A stretch of DNA of 64,000 bases. It comes from Flavobacterium nitrogenifigens. Its GTDB lineage: Bacteria; Bacteroidota; Bacteroidia; Flavobacteriales; Flavobacteriaceae. Shown here piece by piece: positions 54,115-63,402 of this stretch; the first letter of the stretch is position 1; each line of letters begins with the position of its first letter. The stretch lies in NCBI RefSeq assembly GCF_003254565.1, contig NZ_QJRI01000170.1, forward strand, positions 97,255 to 161,254. Direction: 5' to 3'. The notes beneath the pieces are model-generated. The model was not told where the DNA came from, made no database searches, and worked only from the letters and a program-made list of their open reading frames with translations. Position numbers and translations under genes: made by a program.

Positions 54115-54160
54115 TATTTTAAAGAAAATTATCTAATTGACAAATTCCCTAATTATCTAA

Positions 54161-55204
54161 TTACACTTCGTCCTCAACATTATGCGACTTCACATAATTA
54201 CGCCATTTCTCAATACAATCCTGAAAATCCTGAGGAAGTTCTGTATCAAAACGCATTAATTCTCCCGTATTTGGGTGAACAAATCCAAGCGTTTTAGCAT
54301 GCAGCGCCTGACGTGGTAAAGCTTTAAAACAATTCTCAATAAACTGTTTATATTTCGTAAAAGTCGTTCCTTTCAAAATCAAGTGACCGCCATAACGCTC
54401 ATCATTAAACAAAGGATGACCGATATGTTTCATATGCGCACGAATCTGGTGTGTTCTTCCTGTTTCCAATTTACAAGAAATAAGAGTTACATAACCAAAA
54501 CGCTCCAAAACTTTATAATGCGTAATAGCAGGCTTCCCAATTTCTGGATCATCAAAAACCGCCATTTGCATACGGTCTTTTAAATGTCTTGCTAGATTTC
54601 CTTCAATTGTACCGCTTTCAGCCACAACATTTCCCCAAACTAAAGCAATATACTCACGTTCGGTAGTTTTAGCCTCAAATTGTTTTGCTAAATGCGTCAT
54701 AGCAGCTTCTGTTTTGGCCACAACCAAAAGACCAGAAGTATCCTTATCGATTCTATGAACCAAACCTGGGCGTTCACTGCTGTTCATTGGCAGATTTTCA
54801 AAATGAAATGCCAAAGCGTTCACCAAAGTTCCAGTATAATTCCCGTGACCTGGGTGTACAACCAATCCCGGCGGTTTATTGATAAGCAATAACGCATCAT
54901 CTTCATAAACAATATCCAACGGAATATCTTCTGGATCTACTCTATTTTCAAACGGAGGATGCGACAACATAACCGTTATCACATCAAAAGGTTTTACTTT
55001 ATAATTTGATTTTACTGGAATATCATTCACAAAAATGTTTCCATTAGTTGCCGCATTCTGAATTTTATTTCGTGTGGCATTCGGAATCAAATACATTAAA
55101 TATTTGTCAATACGTAAAAACGCTTGACCTTTTGGGACTTCAAATCTGTAGTGCTCAAATAATTCGTCTTCCAGATCTAAATTTTCTTCAATATTATTGT
55201 TCAT
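54161..55204 (-). CDS. Ribosomal large subunit pseudouridine synthase RluD-type
   Basis: 347 residues from the ATG at 55204 (an earlier frame start at 55255 lies inside the PASTA gene). S4-like RNA-binding N-terminus with LRIDKYLMYLIPNATRNKIQ and the catalytic domain with the Asp in HRIDKDTSGLLVV and GRTHQIRAHM. RluA-family enzymes convert uridine to pseudouridine in rRNA. Overlaps the stop of the PASTA gene by 11 bases, so they are co-transcribed. Confidence 0.9.
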   Translation of the reverse strand: MNNNIEENLDLEDELFEHYRFEVPKGQAFLRIDKYLMYLIPNATRNKIQNAATNGNIFVNDIPVKSNYKVKPFDVITVMLSHPPFENRVDPEDIPLDIVYEDDALLLINKPPGLVVHPGHGNYTGTLVNALAFHFENLPMNSSERPGLVHRIDKDTSGLLVVAKTEAAMTHLAKQFEAKTTEREYIALVWGNVVAESGTIEGNLARHLKDRMQMAVFDDPEIGKPAITHYKVLERFGYVTLISCKLETGRTHQIRAHMKHIGHPLFNDERYGGHLILKGTTFTKYKQFIENCFKALPRQALHAKTLGFVHPNTGELMRFDTELPQDFQDCIEKWRNYVKSHNVEDEV

Positions 55205-55814
55205 CACTTGGGGTTTCTGCAGGCACCGCAGTACTATCTGTTGCCTGACTTTCATCTACATAACTTGCTTTTCCATCTCCTAAAACCAAATCAATTTTAG
55301 AAGCTTTAAGCACTCTATCTCCTACTTTTAAGTTTCTTCCTTTTAAACGCATTTCCAAAACCATATCTTTTCCAAGATTCGGAATATACGTAATCGTACC
55401 TGGCTCAAGACCCAACGCTTTCAACGTTGGCACAGCCTCACGATATGTTTTCTCAATTAAATCTGGAATTTTCACAGAAGAAAAACCAGAAGCATTAATC
55501 TTAATATAAATTTTTCTACCCACTTTTACCATTGTTCCAGGCAGCGGATCTTGCTCTACAACACTGTATTTTGGGTATTCACTTCTGTAATCAACACTAT
55601 CCAATAGAACGTAATCCAAATCCAATTCGTCCAATTTGTTTTCCACTTGCTCCTCAGTCAATTTAGACAAATTCGGCACTGCTATTTCGTGTCCATGATC
55701 TGTCGTAAAAGTTAACCAATGCATAAATAAATAACCAATAACCGCAATAATAGCTGCGGCAGCAAGCAATTGCAAGAAAAAAACTCGGCTTGTTAAATAC
55801 TGACGTAAACTCAT
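55194..55814 (-). CDS. PASTA-domain membrane protein
   Basis: 206 residues. One N-terminal transmembrane helix (about 12-33), then three PASTA-like repeats of about 65 residues (VPNLSKLTEEQVENKL, IPDLIEKTYREAVPTLKALG, and a third), each with the usual Val-Pro/Leu pattern. PASTA modules bind peptidoglycan. Such proteins accompany RluD genes in Bacteroidota. The protein ends in an Asp/Ser/Thr-rich tail. Confidence 0.88.
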   Translation of the reverse strand: MSLRQYLTSRVFFLQLLAAAAIIAVIGYLFMHWLTFTTDHGHEIAVPNLSKLTEEQVENKLDELDLDYVLLDSVDYRSEYPKYSVVEQDPLPGTMVKVGRKIYIKINASGFSSVKIPDLIEKTYREAVPTLKALGLEPGTITYIPNLGKDMVLEMRLKGRNLKVGDRVLKASKIDLVLGDGKASYVDESQATDSTAVPAETPSDEQ

Positions 55815-55933
55815 AAATTTATTTTTAATAGCGACAAAGATAAAGTATTTCGTTTCAAAAAAAATGATAATTTTGTTTAAAACAAGAAAGTGCCATGATT
55901 GTCATCCTGAACAAAGTCTAAGGATAATTTTTA

Positions 55934-56016
55934 GGAGCTATTCCCGCTTTCGCCTATATCTTTTTGTCTGCAGAAAAAGCAGCCAAAAAGGATACCGGCT
56001 CTATCGGGGCTAGGGC
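55934..56016. repeat. Flavobacterial interspersed intergenic element
   Basis: GGAGCTATTCCCGC at the left and GGGGCTAGGGC at the right enclose an imperfect hairpin (CTTTTTGTCTGC with GCAGCCAAAAAG). This pattern is one I recognise from many Flavobacterium intergenic regions. The flanking sequence 55815-56138 (324 bases) holds no gene; the repeat is the only distinct content. Confidence 0.65.
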
Positions 56017-56138
56017 ACTTGGTTTCATAAGAACGTTATTTATTAAAAAAACATATATTAAATAAAGTTTCAAAACAGATTTAAACGATTTACGGCAAAA
56101 CCTGAAACTTGAAACAAATTAAAAACTGAAACAAAAAC

Positions 56139-57110
56139 ATGAAAAACATTGCCATCATCATGGGCGGCTATTCCAGCGAATACAAAATATCATTAATCAG
56201 CGGAAATGTCGTGTATCAATATCTTGACAAAACAAAATACAACGGATTCCGTATTCACATTTTTAAAGAAAAATGGGTTTATGTAGACCAAAACGATGCC
56301 GAATTTCCAATCGATAGAAATGATTTTTCAGTAACAGTAAACGGTGAAAAAATCACATTTGATTGTGTTTTCAACGCCATCCACGGAACTCCAGGCGAAG
56401 ACGGATTAATGCAAGCTTATTTCGAATTGATTGGAATGCCACAATCTTCTTGCGATTATTACCAATCAGCCTTAACATTCAATAAAAGAGATTTATTATC
56501 TGTTTTAAAACCATACGGAATCAAAACAGCAATTTCTTATTATTTGAACAAAGGAGACGAAATCAATACTGCAGAAATCGTTAAGAAAGTAGGATTGCCA
56601 TGTTTCGTAAAACCAAACAAAGCGGGTTCTAGTTTCGGAATCTCAAAAGTAAAAACAGAAGCAGAATTGCCAATCGCGATTGAAGTAGCTTATAAAGAAG
56701 ATAACGAAATCATCATTGAAAGCTTCCTTGACGGAACTGAAGTTTCTGTAGGAGTTATCAATTACAAAGGCGAAATTATCGTTTTACCGATTACAGAAAT
56801 CGTATCAGACAATGATTTCTTTGATTACGAAGCAAAATACGAAGGAAAATCGCAGGAAATTACGCCTGCCAGAATCTCTGACGAACTGACTAAAAAAGTG
56901 TCAGAAACTGCAAAACGCGCTTACGAAGTTTTAAAAATGAGAGGTTTCTCAAGAAGCGAATTCATTATTGTAAACGGCGAACCGCACATGCTTGAAATGA
57001 ACACTATTCCAGGTTTAACAACAGAAAGTTTGATTCCGCAACAAGCAAAAGCAGCCGGAATTTCTCTGGAAGATTTATTCACAAATGCAATTGAGTTAGC
57101 TTTGAAATAA
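56139..57110 (+). CDS. ddl: D-alanine-D-alanine ligase
   Basis: 323 residues. ATP-grasp ligase with the family landmarks: IMGGYSSEYKISLISG at the start, AIHGTPGEDGLMQ, VKPNKAGSSFGISKV, EVSVGVINYKGEI and LEMNTIPGLTTESLIPQQA at the end. It joins two D-Ala for peptidoglycan. Correct start at 56139 shown by alignment with family start. Confidence 0.95.
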   Translation: MKNIAIIMGGYSSEYKISLISGNVVYQYLDKTKYNGFRIHIFKEKWVYVDQNDAEFPIDRNDFSVTVNGEKITFDCVFNAIHGTPGEDGLMQAYFELIGMPQSSCDYYQSALTFNKRDLLSVLKPYGIKTAISYYLNKGDEINTAEIVKKVGLPCFVKPNKAGSSFGISKVKTEAELPIAIEVAYKEDNEIIIESFLDGTEVSVGVINYKGEIIVLPITEIVSDNDFFDYEAKYEGKSQEITPARISDELTKKVSETAKRAYEVLKMRGFSRSEFIIVNGEPHMLEMNTIPGLTTESLIPQQAKAAGISLEDLFTNAIELALK

Positions 57111-57218
57111 AACGCTAAGACACTAAGGTGCTAAGATTCTAAGATTTTAGCACCTTATTTTTTTCAACTGTCAGACTTAGCAATCTAATAATAACCTGTG
57201 AACCTTAGCACCTTAAAA
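57110..57218. repeat. CTAAG/CTTAG intergenic repeat cluster, leading into the DUF421 start codon
   Basis: CTAAGGTGCTAAGATTCTAAGATTTTAG-type repeats run from the ddl stop; the last part AACCTTAGCACCTTAAAAA (57201-57218, given in part) ends right at the ATG of the next gene. Related copies are at 57940-58009 and 59118-59165. Confidence 0.6.
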
Positions 57219-57911
57219 ATGAAAGAAATTTTCGAATGGAATAGACTTTTTTTTAATGAATTGCCAGAAGTTTTCCTTTTGGAAGTAATATTTCGTTCGA
57301 CAGTAATGTTCACAATATTGCTGCTAACCTTAAAATTGGCTGGTAAACGAGGTGTAAAACAATTATCCATTTTCGAAACCGTAATTATAATTGCATTAGG
57401 ATCTGCTGCTGGCGATCCAATGTTTTATGAAGATGTTGGAATCATTCCAGCTGCAGTGGTATTTTCAGTTATTATAATTTTATATCGATCTGTTACTTGG
57501 CTTACCGGAAAAAGCAAAAAATTTGAAGAATTCATAGAAGGAAAAACCGAATGTTTAATTAATGATGGAAAGTTTTCTGTGTCAAGTTTTAAAAAAGAAA
57601 GTCTGGCACAAGACGAATTTTTCTCTGAACTTCGCGTAAGATCCATTGAACATTTAGGACAGGTGAAACATGCCTTTATCGAACCAAGTGGAGAAATAAG
57701 CGTGTTTTTTTATTCTGATGAAAATGTAAAATACGGACTCCCTATTTTACCTTCGCTGTTCAATGAAAAAAGCAAAAACATCTCAAAAGACGGAATTCAT
57801 GCCTGCACATTCTGCGGACACACTCAAGAGTTGCCAAAAGGAATCGCAAACTGCGAAATCTGCCATAAAGACGAATGGGTAACAGCAATCAATTCAAAAA
57901 GAATCACTTAA
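57219..57911 (+). CDS. DUF421/YetF-like membrane protein with C-terminal zinc ribbon
   Basis: 230 residues from the ATG at 57219; a GTG-start frame from 57198 would begin inside the CTTAG repeat. N-terminal three membrane helices (YetF-like: LLLTLKLAGKRGVKQLSIFETVIII, then SAAGDPMFYEDVGIIPA). A soluble DUF421 middle follows. The end carries CTFCGH and CEICHK (two CxxC pairs), a zinc ribbon that most DUF421 proteins lack. Function unknown. Confidence 0.85.
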   Translation: MKEIFEWNRLFFNELPEVFLLEVIFRSTVMFTILLLTLKLAGKRGVKQLSIFETVIIIALGSAAGDPMFYEDVGIIPAAVVFSVIIILYRSVTWLTGKSKKFEEFIEGKTECLINDGKFSVSSFKKESLAQDEFFSELRVRSIEHLGQVKHAFIEPSGEISVFFYSDENVKYGLPILPSLFNEKSKNISKDGIHACTFCGHTQELPKGIANCEICHKDEWVTAINSKRIT

Positions 57912-57939
57912 ACAAATTCCAAAAAAAAAAAAAAATAAA

Positions 57940-58009
57940 AACTAAGATTCATCACAATCCTAATCAAGCTTAGAATCTTAGCATCTCAGAACCTTAGAAC
58001 CTTAAAAAA
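57940..58009. repeat. CTAAG/CTTAG repeat cluster before coaD
   Basis: ACTAAGATTC, TTAGAATCTTAGCATCTC and AACCTTAGAACCTTAAAAA in series; the last copy ends at the coaD ATG and repeats the arrangement before the DUF421 gene. Confidence 0.6.
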
Positions 58010-58468
58010 ATGCGAAAAGCCATATTCCCAGGATCATTTGACCCAATTACATTAGGACACGAAGACATTATCAAAAGAGGAATTCCTTTATTTGATGAAA
58101 TCATAATTGCCATTGGTGTCAATGCCGAAAAAAAATACATGTTTTCATTAGAAGAAAGAAAACGCTTTATCGAAGAAACCTTCAAAGACGAACCAAAAGT
58201 TTCAGTTATCACTTACGAAGGCTTAACGATTGATTTAGCGAAAAAAGAAAAAGCCAATTTTATTCTAAGAGGTTTACGCAACCCAGCCGATTTCGAATTC
58301 GAAAAAGCCATTGCACACACCAATAGAAAACTGTCTAAAATAGAAACCGTTTTCTTATTGACAGCTGCAAGCACCTCATTTATTAGTTCAAGCATTGTAC
58401 GTGATGTATTGCGTCATGGTGGCGAGTACGAAATGCTGGTTCCTGAGGCGGTTAGGGTTAAGAAATAA
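58010..58468 (+). CDS. coaD: Pantetheine-phosphate adenylyltransferase
   Basis: 152 residues. Nucleotidyltransferase signature AIFPGSFDPITLGHEDII (TxGH), then LRGLRNPADFEFE and late SSSIVRDVLRHGG. Catalyses the fourth step of coenzyme A synthesis. Length is typical. Start at 58010 is set by the family N-terminus MRKAIFPG. Confidence 0.96.
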   Translation: MRKAIFPGSFDPITLGHEDIIKRGIPLFDEIIIAIGVNAEKKYMFSLEERKRFIEETFKDEPKVSVITYEGLTIDLAKKEKANFILRGLRNPADFEFEKAIAHTNRKLSKIETVFLLTAASTSFISSSIVRDVLRHGGEYEMLVPEAVRVKK

Positions 58469-58540
58469 AACAACAAACCATAAACTTGCCAGCGAAGCAA
58501 ATTATAAGTAATTTCGCATTTTTAAAACAAACAACAAACA

Positions 58541-59119
58541 ATGAGTATCGAGAGAGAATTAAGCAAACGAAGCGGGTCAAAATGTGAACTTTGCGGTAAT
58601 GAAGAGAATTTAAAAGTATATCAGGTTCTTCCAACTAGAAAAGGCGGAATTGACGAAGCTGTATTGGCCTGTAACACTTGTATTGACCAAATTGAAAATC
58701 CAGATAATGTCGATTTAAACCACTGGAGATGTCTTAACGACAGCATGTGGAACGAAAATATTCCTGTACAAGTAGTAGCTTGGAGAATGTTAAGCCGTAT
58801 GCGCGCTGCAGGATGGCCACAGGAATTGCTTGATATGATGTATCTAGATGAAGATACTCTAGAATGGGCAAAAGCAACAGGAGAAGGCGAAGATGATGAA
58901 AATAAATTAGTTCACCGTGACAGCAACGGCGTAGTGCTACAACACGGAGATTCTGTCGTATTAATTAAAGATCTTAAAGTAAAAGGATCGAGCATGGTTG
59001 CCAAACAAGGAACTGCGGTTAGAAACATCCGTTTAGATCACGAAAATGCTGAATATATTGAAGGAAAAGTAGACGGACAGCAGATTGTGATTATTACACA
59101 GTACGTTAAGAAGATATAA
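58541..59119 (+). CDS. PhnA-domain protein
   Basis: 192 residues. N-terminal zinc ribbon (CELCGNEENL, then CNTCIDQIE) and C-terminal PhnA-like domain (RDSNGVVLQHGDSVVLIKDLKVKG, then TAVRNIRLD). PhnA proteins are found in phosphonate gene clusters but the family function is not firmly known. Stands alone here. Confidence 0.9.
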   Translation: MSIERELSKRSGSKCELCGNEENLKVYQVLPTRKGGIDEAVLACNTCIDQIENPDNVDLNHWRCLNDSMWNENIPVQVVAWRMLSRMRAAGWPQELLDMMYLDEDTLEWAKATGEGEDDENKLVHRDSNGVVLQHGDSVVLIKDLKVKGSSMVAKQGTAVRNIRLDHENAEYIEGKVDGQQIVIITQYVKKI

Positions 59120-59235
59120 AGAGATGCTAAGATTCTAAGTGGCTAAGATTCTAAGATTTTAGTTTAACCGCAAAGCACACAAAGTAAAAACGCAAAGTTC
59201 GCAAAGTTTTATTCACAAAGCTTTGCGAACTTTGC
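59118..59235. repeat. CTAAG repeats plus GCAAAG inverted repeat
   Basis: CTAAGATTCTAAG copies (59123-59165) are followed by a perfect 15-base inverted repeat GCAAAGTTCGCAAAG (59192-59206) and its inverse (59221-59235) with a 14-base loop. The next 100 bases hold only a terminator. Confidence 0.75.
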
Positions 59236-59344
59236 TCTTTTAAAAACCCTTTAAGTATAGAAAATTAGCTCCCGATAACTATCAGGATTACAGTAAAATT
59301 AAAGACAAAGTAAACAAACTTGAAACCTGAAACTTGAAACTAAA

Positions 59345-59378
59345 AAAAAGCCCGTTCATAAAACAGAACGGGCTTTTT
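59345..59378. terminator. Bidirectional terminator
   Basis: Thirteen-base perfect arms (AAAAAGCCCGTTC at 59345-59357, GAACGGGCTTTTT at 59366-59378), eight-base loop, between PhnA (+) and the convergent secreted protein (-). Confidence 0.9.
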
Positions 59379-59402
59379 AAATATATTATTTCTTGTAGAA
59401 AA

Positions 59403-59849
59403 TTATTTCTGGAATAATTTACTGATTTGGTCTTTTACGAAAGGCTCAGAAACATTGTTTGTATCAGCATCTCTTTCTTTACTAGAAACCATAAATTGTA
59501 CAGTTGCTTTGTCTGGAACTACATTTCCTGTGTAGTGCAACCAAATGTAGTTGTTTGGTAATTCTAATTTGATATCATACAAAGGTGTTGCAGTAAATCC
59601 TCCTACGATAATGTTATAAAGATTGTTGTATGCATTATCGATGTTTTTGAATGAAAACTTTCTTAAGTTAGAAGAATCCTCATCGCTTTGGATAATTGTG
59701 TAATACACCGTGTACTCATCTCCAATTTTTTGGATGTAATTGTTATTTACTTTCCCTAATTTCTCAACAGGAACAGTTTCAAGAACCTTTACTTGTGCAA
59801 ACGAAACGAAGCTAAATAACATAGCTGCAAGGGTAATAATGTTTTTCAT
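59403..59849 (-). CDS. Secreted hypothetical protein, 148 aa
   Basis: 148 residues with a signal peptide (KNIITLAAMLFSFVSFAQ). The mature protein is strand-rich (DEYTVYYTIIQSD, YIWLHYTGNVV) and has no recognised domain. It stands alone; the codon usage is that of the host. Confidence 0.65.
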   Translation of the reverse strand: MKNIITLAAMLFSFVSFAQVKVLETVPVEKLGKVNNNYIQKIGDEYTVYYTIIQSDEDSSNLRKFSFKNIDNAYNNLYNIIVGGFTATPLYDIKLELPNNYIWLHYTGNVVPDKATVQFMVSSKERDADTNNVSEPFVKDQISKLFQK

Positions 59850-60090
59850 ACTGAATTTGGGGTTACAATTTTACTGTAGCAAAAAAACATAGAATTATTG
59901 AAAAAACACCTATCAAATCATTATTTTTTTAACATAAAATTGTAAAACTTAGTTACACATCCTTAAAACACTGAAATACAAATAAATAAACTTCAAATAA
60001 AAAATTTCAAATTCCAATCTTTACATCTAATGTCTTGCTTCTCGATTCTAAAATCTTTCTTCTTGCATCTTTCTTCTTTATTATCTAGAA

Positions 60091-61452
60091 TCAGTACTTC
60101 CCTCTCTTCTCGTCTTCAACTTTCTTAATCACATTGCGGGCAACTTCGATTTTAAACTTCTTGCCTTTCATCTTCTCGTCTTTGATGTTTTTCAGAAGAT
60201 CCTTTACTTTATTGTATTTAACTGCTGCAAACGAAACAAAATCTTTTACTTCGATTAATCCTAAATCTTCTTTTTCCAGTTTTCCTTTTTGAGAAAAGAA
60301 TCCAACAATATCAAATTTATTCAACTTGGTTTTCTTTCCGCCGCTTATGTAAATAGTTTGGAATTGAGGTGGCTTTGGCAATGAAACATTTCCTTCCACA
60401 TCCAAAACATCCATTTCGTAATCAATGTAATCCAATTGTTTTTCACTTTCGTGAATGATAATATAAGCCGTTCCTGTTGCCTGCATACGCGCTGTACGTC
60501 CGTTTCTGTGCGTAAACTCATCTTCTTTTAAAGGCAGATGATAATGAATAACATGTTTCATTTCTGGAATATCCAAACCTCTCGCTGCCAAATCTGTCGT
60601 AACCAAATACGTCACACTTCTGTTTCTGAATTGAATTAAGGCTCTCTCCCGCTCTTCCTGATCCATTCCGCCATGATAATATACCGAATAGATTCCTTTT
60701 TCGTTTAATGTATCGCTGATACGTTCTGCAGCATCTCTATGATTACAGAAAATAATAGCTGATTCCGATTTCAAAGAACAAATCAAGTTGAATAAACTCT
60801 GCAGTTTATCTTTTGCTGGCGAAATCACCATTTTCATAGAAAGATTTGCCTTTTCTTCTTCCTCTGGAATAAAATCTAGAACAGTTGGATTTACAACTCT
60901 CGTGTATTTCGGAATCTCAATATCTGAAGTTGCTGAAACCAAAACCCTTTTATTGACTTTTGGCAATCTACCAATGATAAAAGACATCTGTTCGTGAAAC
61001 CCTAATTGAAGCGATTTATCAAATTCGTCCAAAATTAGAGTCTGAATTTTATCGGTTCTAAAAGTATCTCTGTCAATATGATCTGCAATTCTTCCTGGCG
61101 TTCCAATTAAAACCGCTGGCGGATTGCTTAAATTTTTCATTTCGGTTTCAATCGAGTGTCCGCCGTAACAAATGTTTACTTTGTACTGCGTTCCCATTTT
61201 CTTCCAAACCTGTTCAATCTGAAGCCCTAATTCGCGTGACGGAACCAAAATCAAACATTGAACCGATAAGATTTCAGGTTGCAGTAATTCTAAAATTGGA
61301 AGCAAAAACGCTAATGTTTTTCCAGATCCTGTCGGAGAAAGCAATAAAACGTTGTTATCGTTCAGAATAACGTCATGTGCAGTTTCCTGCATCTCGTTGA
61401 GGCTCTGAATCCCTAAATTCGAAAGTATATCGTTGGAATGGTGTTTTTTCAT
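60091..61452 (-). CDS. DEAD-box RNA helicase with DbpA-like C-terminal domain
   Basis: 453 residues from the ATG at 61452 (the frame extends upstream into a repeat). Motifs: SPTGSGKT, PSRELG, GTPGR, DEFD in place of DEAD (motif II), SATS, ARGLDIP and HRNGRTAR. The C-terminal 75 residues (DIVGFFSQKGKLEKEDLGLIEVKDF) match the DbpA RNA-binding domain. Acts in rRNA assembly in DbpA-like enzymes. Normal length. Confidence 0.93.
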   Translation of the reverse strand: MKKHHSNDILSNLGIQSLNEMQETAHDVILNDNNVLLLSPTGSGKTLAFLLPILELLQPEILSVQCLILVPSRELGLQIEQVWKKMGTQYKVNICYGGHSIETEMKNLSNPPAVLIGTPGRIADHIDRDTFRTDKIQTLILDEFDKSLQLGFHEQMSFIIGRLPKVNKRVLVSATSDIEIPKYTRVVNPTVLDFIPEEEEKANLSMKMVISPAKDKLQSLFNLICSLKSESAIIFCNHRDAAERISDTLNEKGIYSVYYHGGMDQEERERALIQFRNRSVTYLVTTDLAARGLDIPEMKHVIHYHLPLKEDEFTHRNGRTARMQATGTAYIIIHESEKQLDYIDYEMDVLDVEGNVSLPKPPQFQTIYISGGKKTKLNKFDIVGFFSQKGKLEKEDLGLIEVKDFVSFAAVKYNKVKDLLKNIKDEKMKGKKFKIEVARNVIKKVEDEKRGKY

Positions 61453-61500
61453 GCTGCAAAAGTAGGGAAAGTTTTTTAACCGCAAAGCACGCAAAGGTTT

Positions 61501-61547
61501 ACGCAAAGTTCGCGAAGTTTATGTTCAAAGCTTTGCGAACTTTGCGT
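61501..61547. repeat. GCAAAG-type inverted repeat
   Basis: Arms 61501-61517 and 61531-61547 agree in 16 of 17 bases (ACGCAAAGTTCGCgAAG). Related GCAAAG copies surround it at 61480-61500 and 61570-61592. Same family as 59192 and 63419. Confidence 0.7.
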
Positions 61548-61645
61548 TTTTCAAAACCTTGAATATAAAAAATCTTTGCGCGCTTTGCGTTAAAAAAAAC
61601 ACACAGTACATCAAACTTGAAATCTTAAACTTGAAACAAAAAACT

Positions 61646-61653
61646 TATATTTG
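61646..61653 (+). promoter_or_regulatory. -7 box (TATATTTG) for the M14 peptidase gene
   Basis: Perfect TAnnTTTG with a predicted start about 15 bases before the ATG at 61675. It also overlaps the TTG at 61651 that would otherwise be an alternative start, so 61675 is right. The -33 element is weak. Confidence 0.5.
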
Positions 61654-61674
61654 ATTCCTATTAAACCCAAAACC

Positions 61675-63402
61675 ATGAAACTTTTTACAATTCTCTTTTC
61701 ACTTTTCACCATCACGATTTTCGCTCAAAACAACAAAAAATACGATACGTTTTTTGAGAAAGGAAATGGCAACCAATCGGCTTCGTATCAGGAAACTATC
61801 GCTTATTGGAAGATGCTGGCAAATGATTTCCCAACCATTCAAATGAAAGAAATGGGATTGACTGATTCTGGTGAACCTCTGCACATGATTACTTTTAATC
61901 CCGATAAGGAATTTGATTTTGATAAAATCCAGAAAACAAAAGCTGTTTTGTTTATAAATAACGGAATCCATGCGGGAGAACCTGACGGAATCGATGCAAC
62001 CATGCAATTCTACAGAGATTTGGCAACAGGGAAAATGAAAGCGCCAAAAAACACCGTTTTGGTTACCATTCCGGTTTATAATATTGGCGGAGCTTTAAAT
62101 AGAAATTCAACAACTCGTGCCAACCAAGACGGACCAGAGATTTATGGTTTTAGAGGAAATGCTAGAAACTACGATTTGAATCGTGATTTAATGAAATCGG
62201 ATACTAGAAATACAAAAAGTTTTGTTGAAATTTTCCAAAAAATAAATGCTGATGTTTTTATCGATAATCACGTAAGCAATGGTTCTGATTATCAATACAA
62301 ACTAACCTACATCATGACGCAGCATAACAAATTAGGAACAGTTTTGGGCAATTTTATGAATAACGAAATGATGCCGGCTTTGGTAAAAGATCTTCAAAAA
62401 AAGAAAATCGAAACTACGCCTTATGTCGATTCGTTTAAAGATACTCCAGATAAAGGTTTTGGGCAGTTTGTCGATAGTCCGCGATATACAACGGGTTATA
62501 CTTCGCTTTTTAATACGATTGGTTTTGTGGTCGAAACACACATGCTGAAAAAATATACCGAACGTGTAAAAATGACCTACGAATACATGAAATCGACTTT
62601 GGATTATACCGATGCTAATTATCAAAAGATAAAAGATTTGAGAGTAAAAAACTTAGAGCAATATCAGCCAAAGAAATCATACACTTTAAAATGGGAAATG
62701 GACAGCACAAAAGCGACTACTTTTTCGTTTTTAGGATATGAAGCAGGTTACAAAAAAAGCGATGCTACAACAGGAAATCGTTTGTATTACGACCGAAACA
62801 AACCTTATAAAAAAGATGTTCCGTACATCAAAGAATTTAAATCGGTTAAAGAAGTTGTGATTCCGACAGCTTATGTTGTTCCGAGAGGATATTGGAATAT
62901 TATTGATCTTTTGAAAAACAATAATATCTCGTTTAAACCAATTAAAAACGATACGATTATAGAAGTCGAAAGCTATAGAATTGCCGATTTTAAAACCGTT
63001 CCGTCTGCTTACGAAGGACATTATTTACACAGAAATACAATGGTAACTTCTAAAATGGTTAAAATGGCTTTCGCCAAAGGAGATTACATTGTTCCGACAA
63101 ACCAAAAAGGCGTAAAATATCTTCTAGAAGCTTTTGAACCAGAAGGCGTAGATTCGTTCTTTAACTGGAATTTCTTCGACCCAATTTTACAGCAAAAAGA
63201 ACATTACTCAGAATATATTTTTGAAGATACTGCCGGGCAGCTTTTAAAAGAAAATCCAACTCTAAAAGCAGAATTAGAAGCTAAAAAACAAAACGATCAC
63301 GAGTTTGCTAAAAGCGCCGAAGCACAATTGGATTGGATTTACAAGCATTCTGTTTATTATGAAAAGGCACATATGCAGTATCCTGTTTATCGTGTTTTGT
63401 AG
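61675..63402 (+). CDS. M14-family zinc carboxypeptidase, secreted
   Basis: 575 residues with a signal peptide (KLFTILFSLFTITIFAQ). Zinc ligands and other conserved pieces: GIHAGEPDGIDATMQF (H-x-x-E) and DVFIDNHVSNGSDYQ (His), with NYDLNRDLMKSDT. C-terminal 200 residues are a beta-rich extension typical of Bacteroidota members. Cleaves C-terminal residues of peptides outside the cell or in the periplasm. Confidence 0.9.
   Translation: MKLFTILFSLFTITIFAQNNKKYDTFFEKGNGNQSASYQETIAYWKMLANDFPTIQMKEMGLTDSGEPLHMITFNPDKEFDFDKIQKTKAVLFINNGIHAGEPDGIDATMQFYRDLATGKMKAPKNTVLVTIPVYNIGGALNRNSTTRANQDGPEIYGFRGNARNYDLNRDLMKSDTRNTKSFVEIFQKINADVFIDNHVSNGSDYQYKLTYIMTQHNKLGTVLGNFMNNEMMPALVKDLQKKKIETTPYVDSFKDTPDKGFGQFVDSPRYTTGYTSLFNTIGFVVETHMLKKYTERVKMTYEYMKSTLDYTDANYQKIKDLRVKNLEQYQPKKSYTLKWEMDSTKATTFSFLGYEAGYKKSDATTGNRLYYDRNKPYKKDVPYIKEFKSVKEVVIPTAYVVPRGYWNIIDLLKNNNISFKPIKNDTIIEVESYRIADFKTVPSAYEGHYLHRNTMVTSKMVKMAFAKGDYIVPTNQKGVKYLLEAFEPEGVDSFFNWNFFDPILQQKEHYSEYIFEDTAGQLLKENPTLKAELEAKKQNDHEFAKSAEAQLDWIYKHSVYYEKAHMQYPVYRVL

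Noticed and set aside
57198..57218. Upstream GTG start for the DUF421 gene
   Set aside because: It lies inside the repeated CTTAG unit, which also precedes coaD, so it is leader and not coding.
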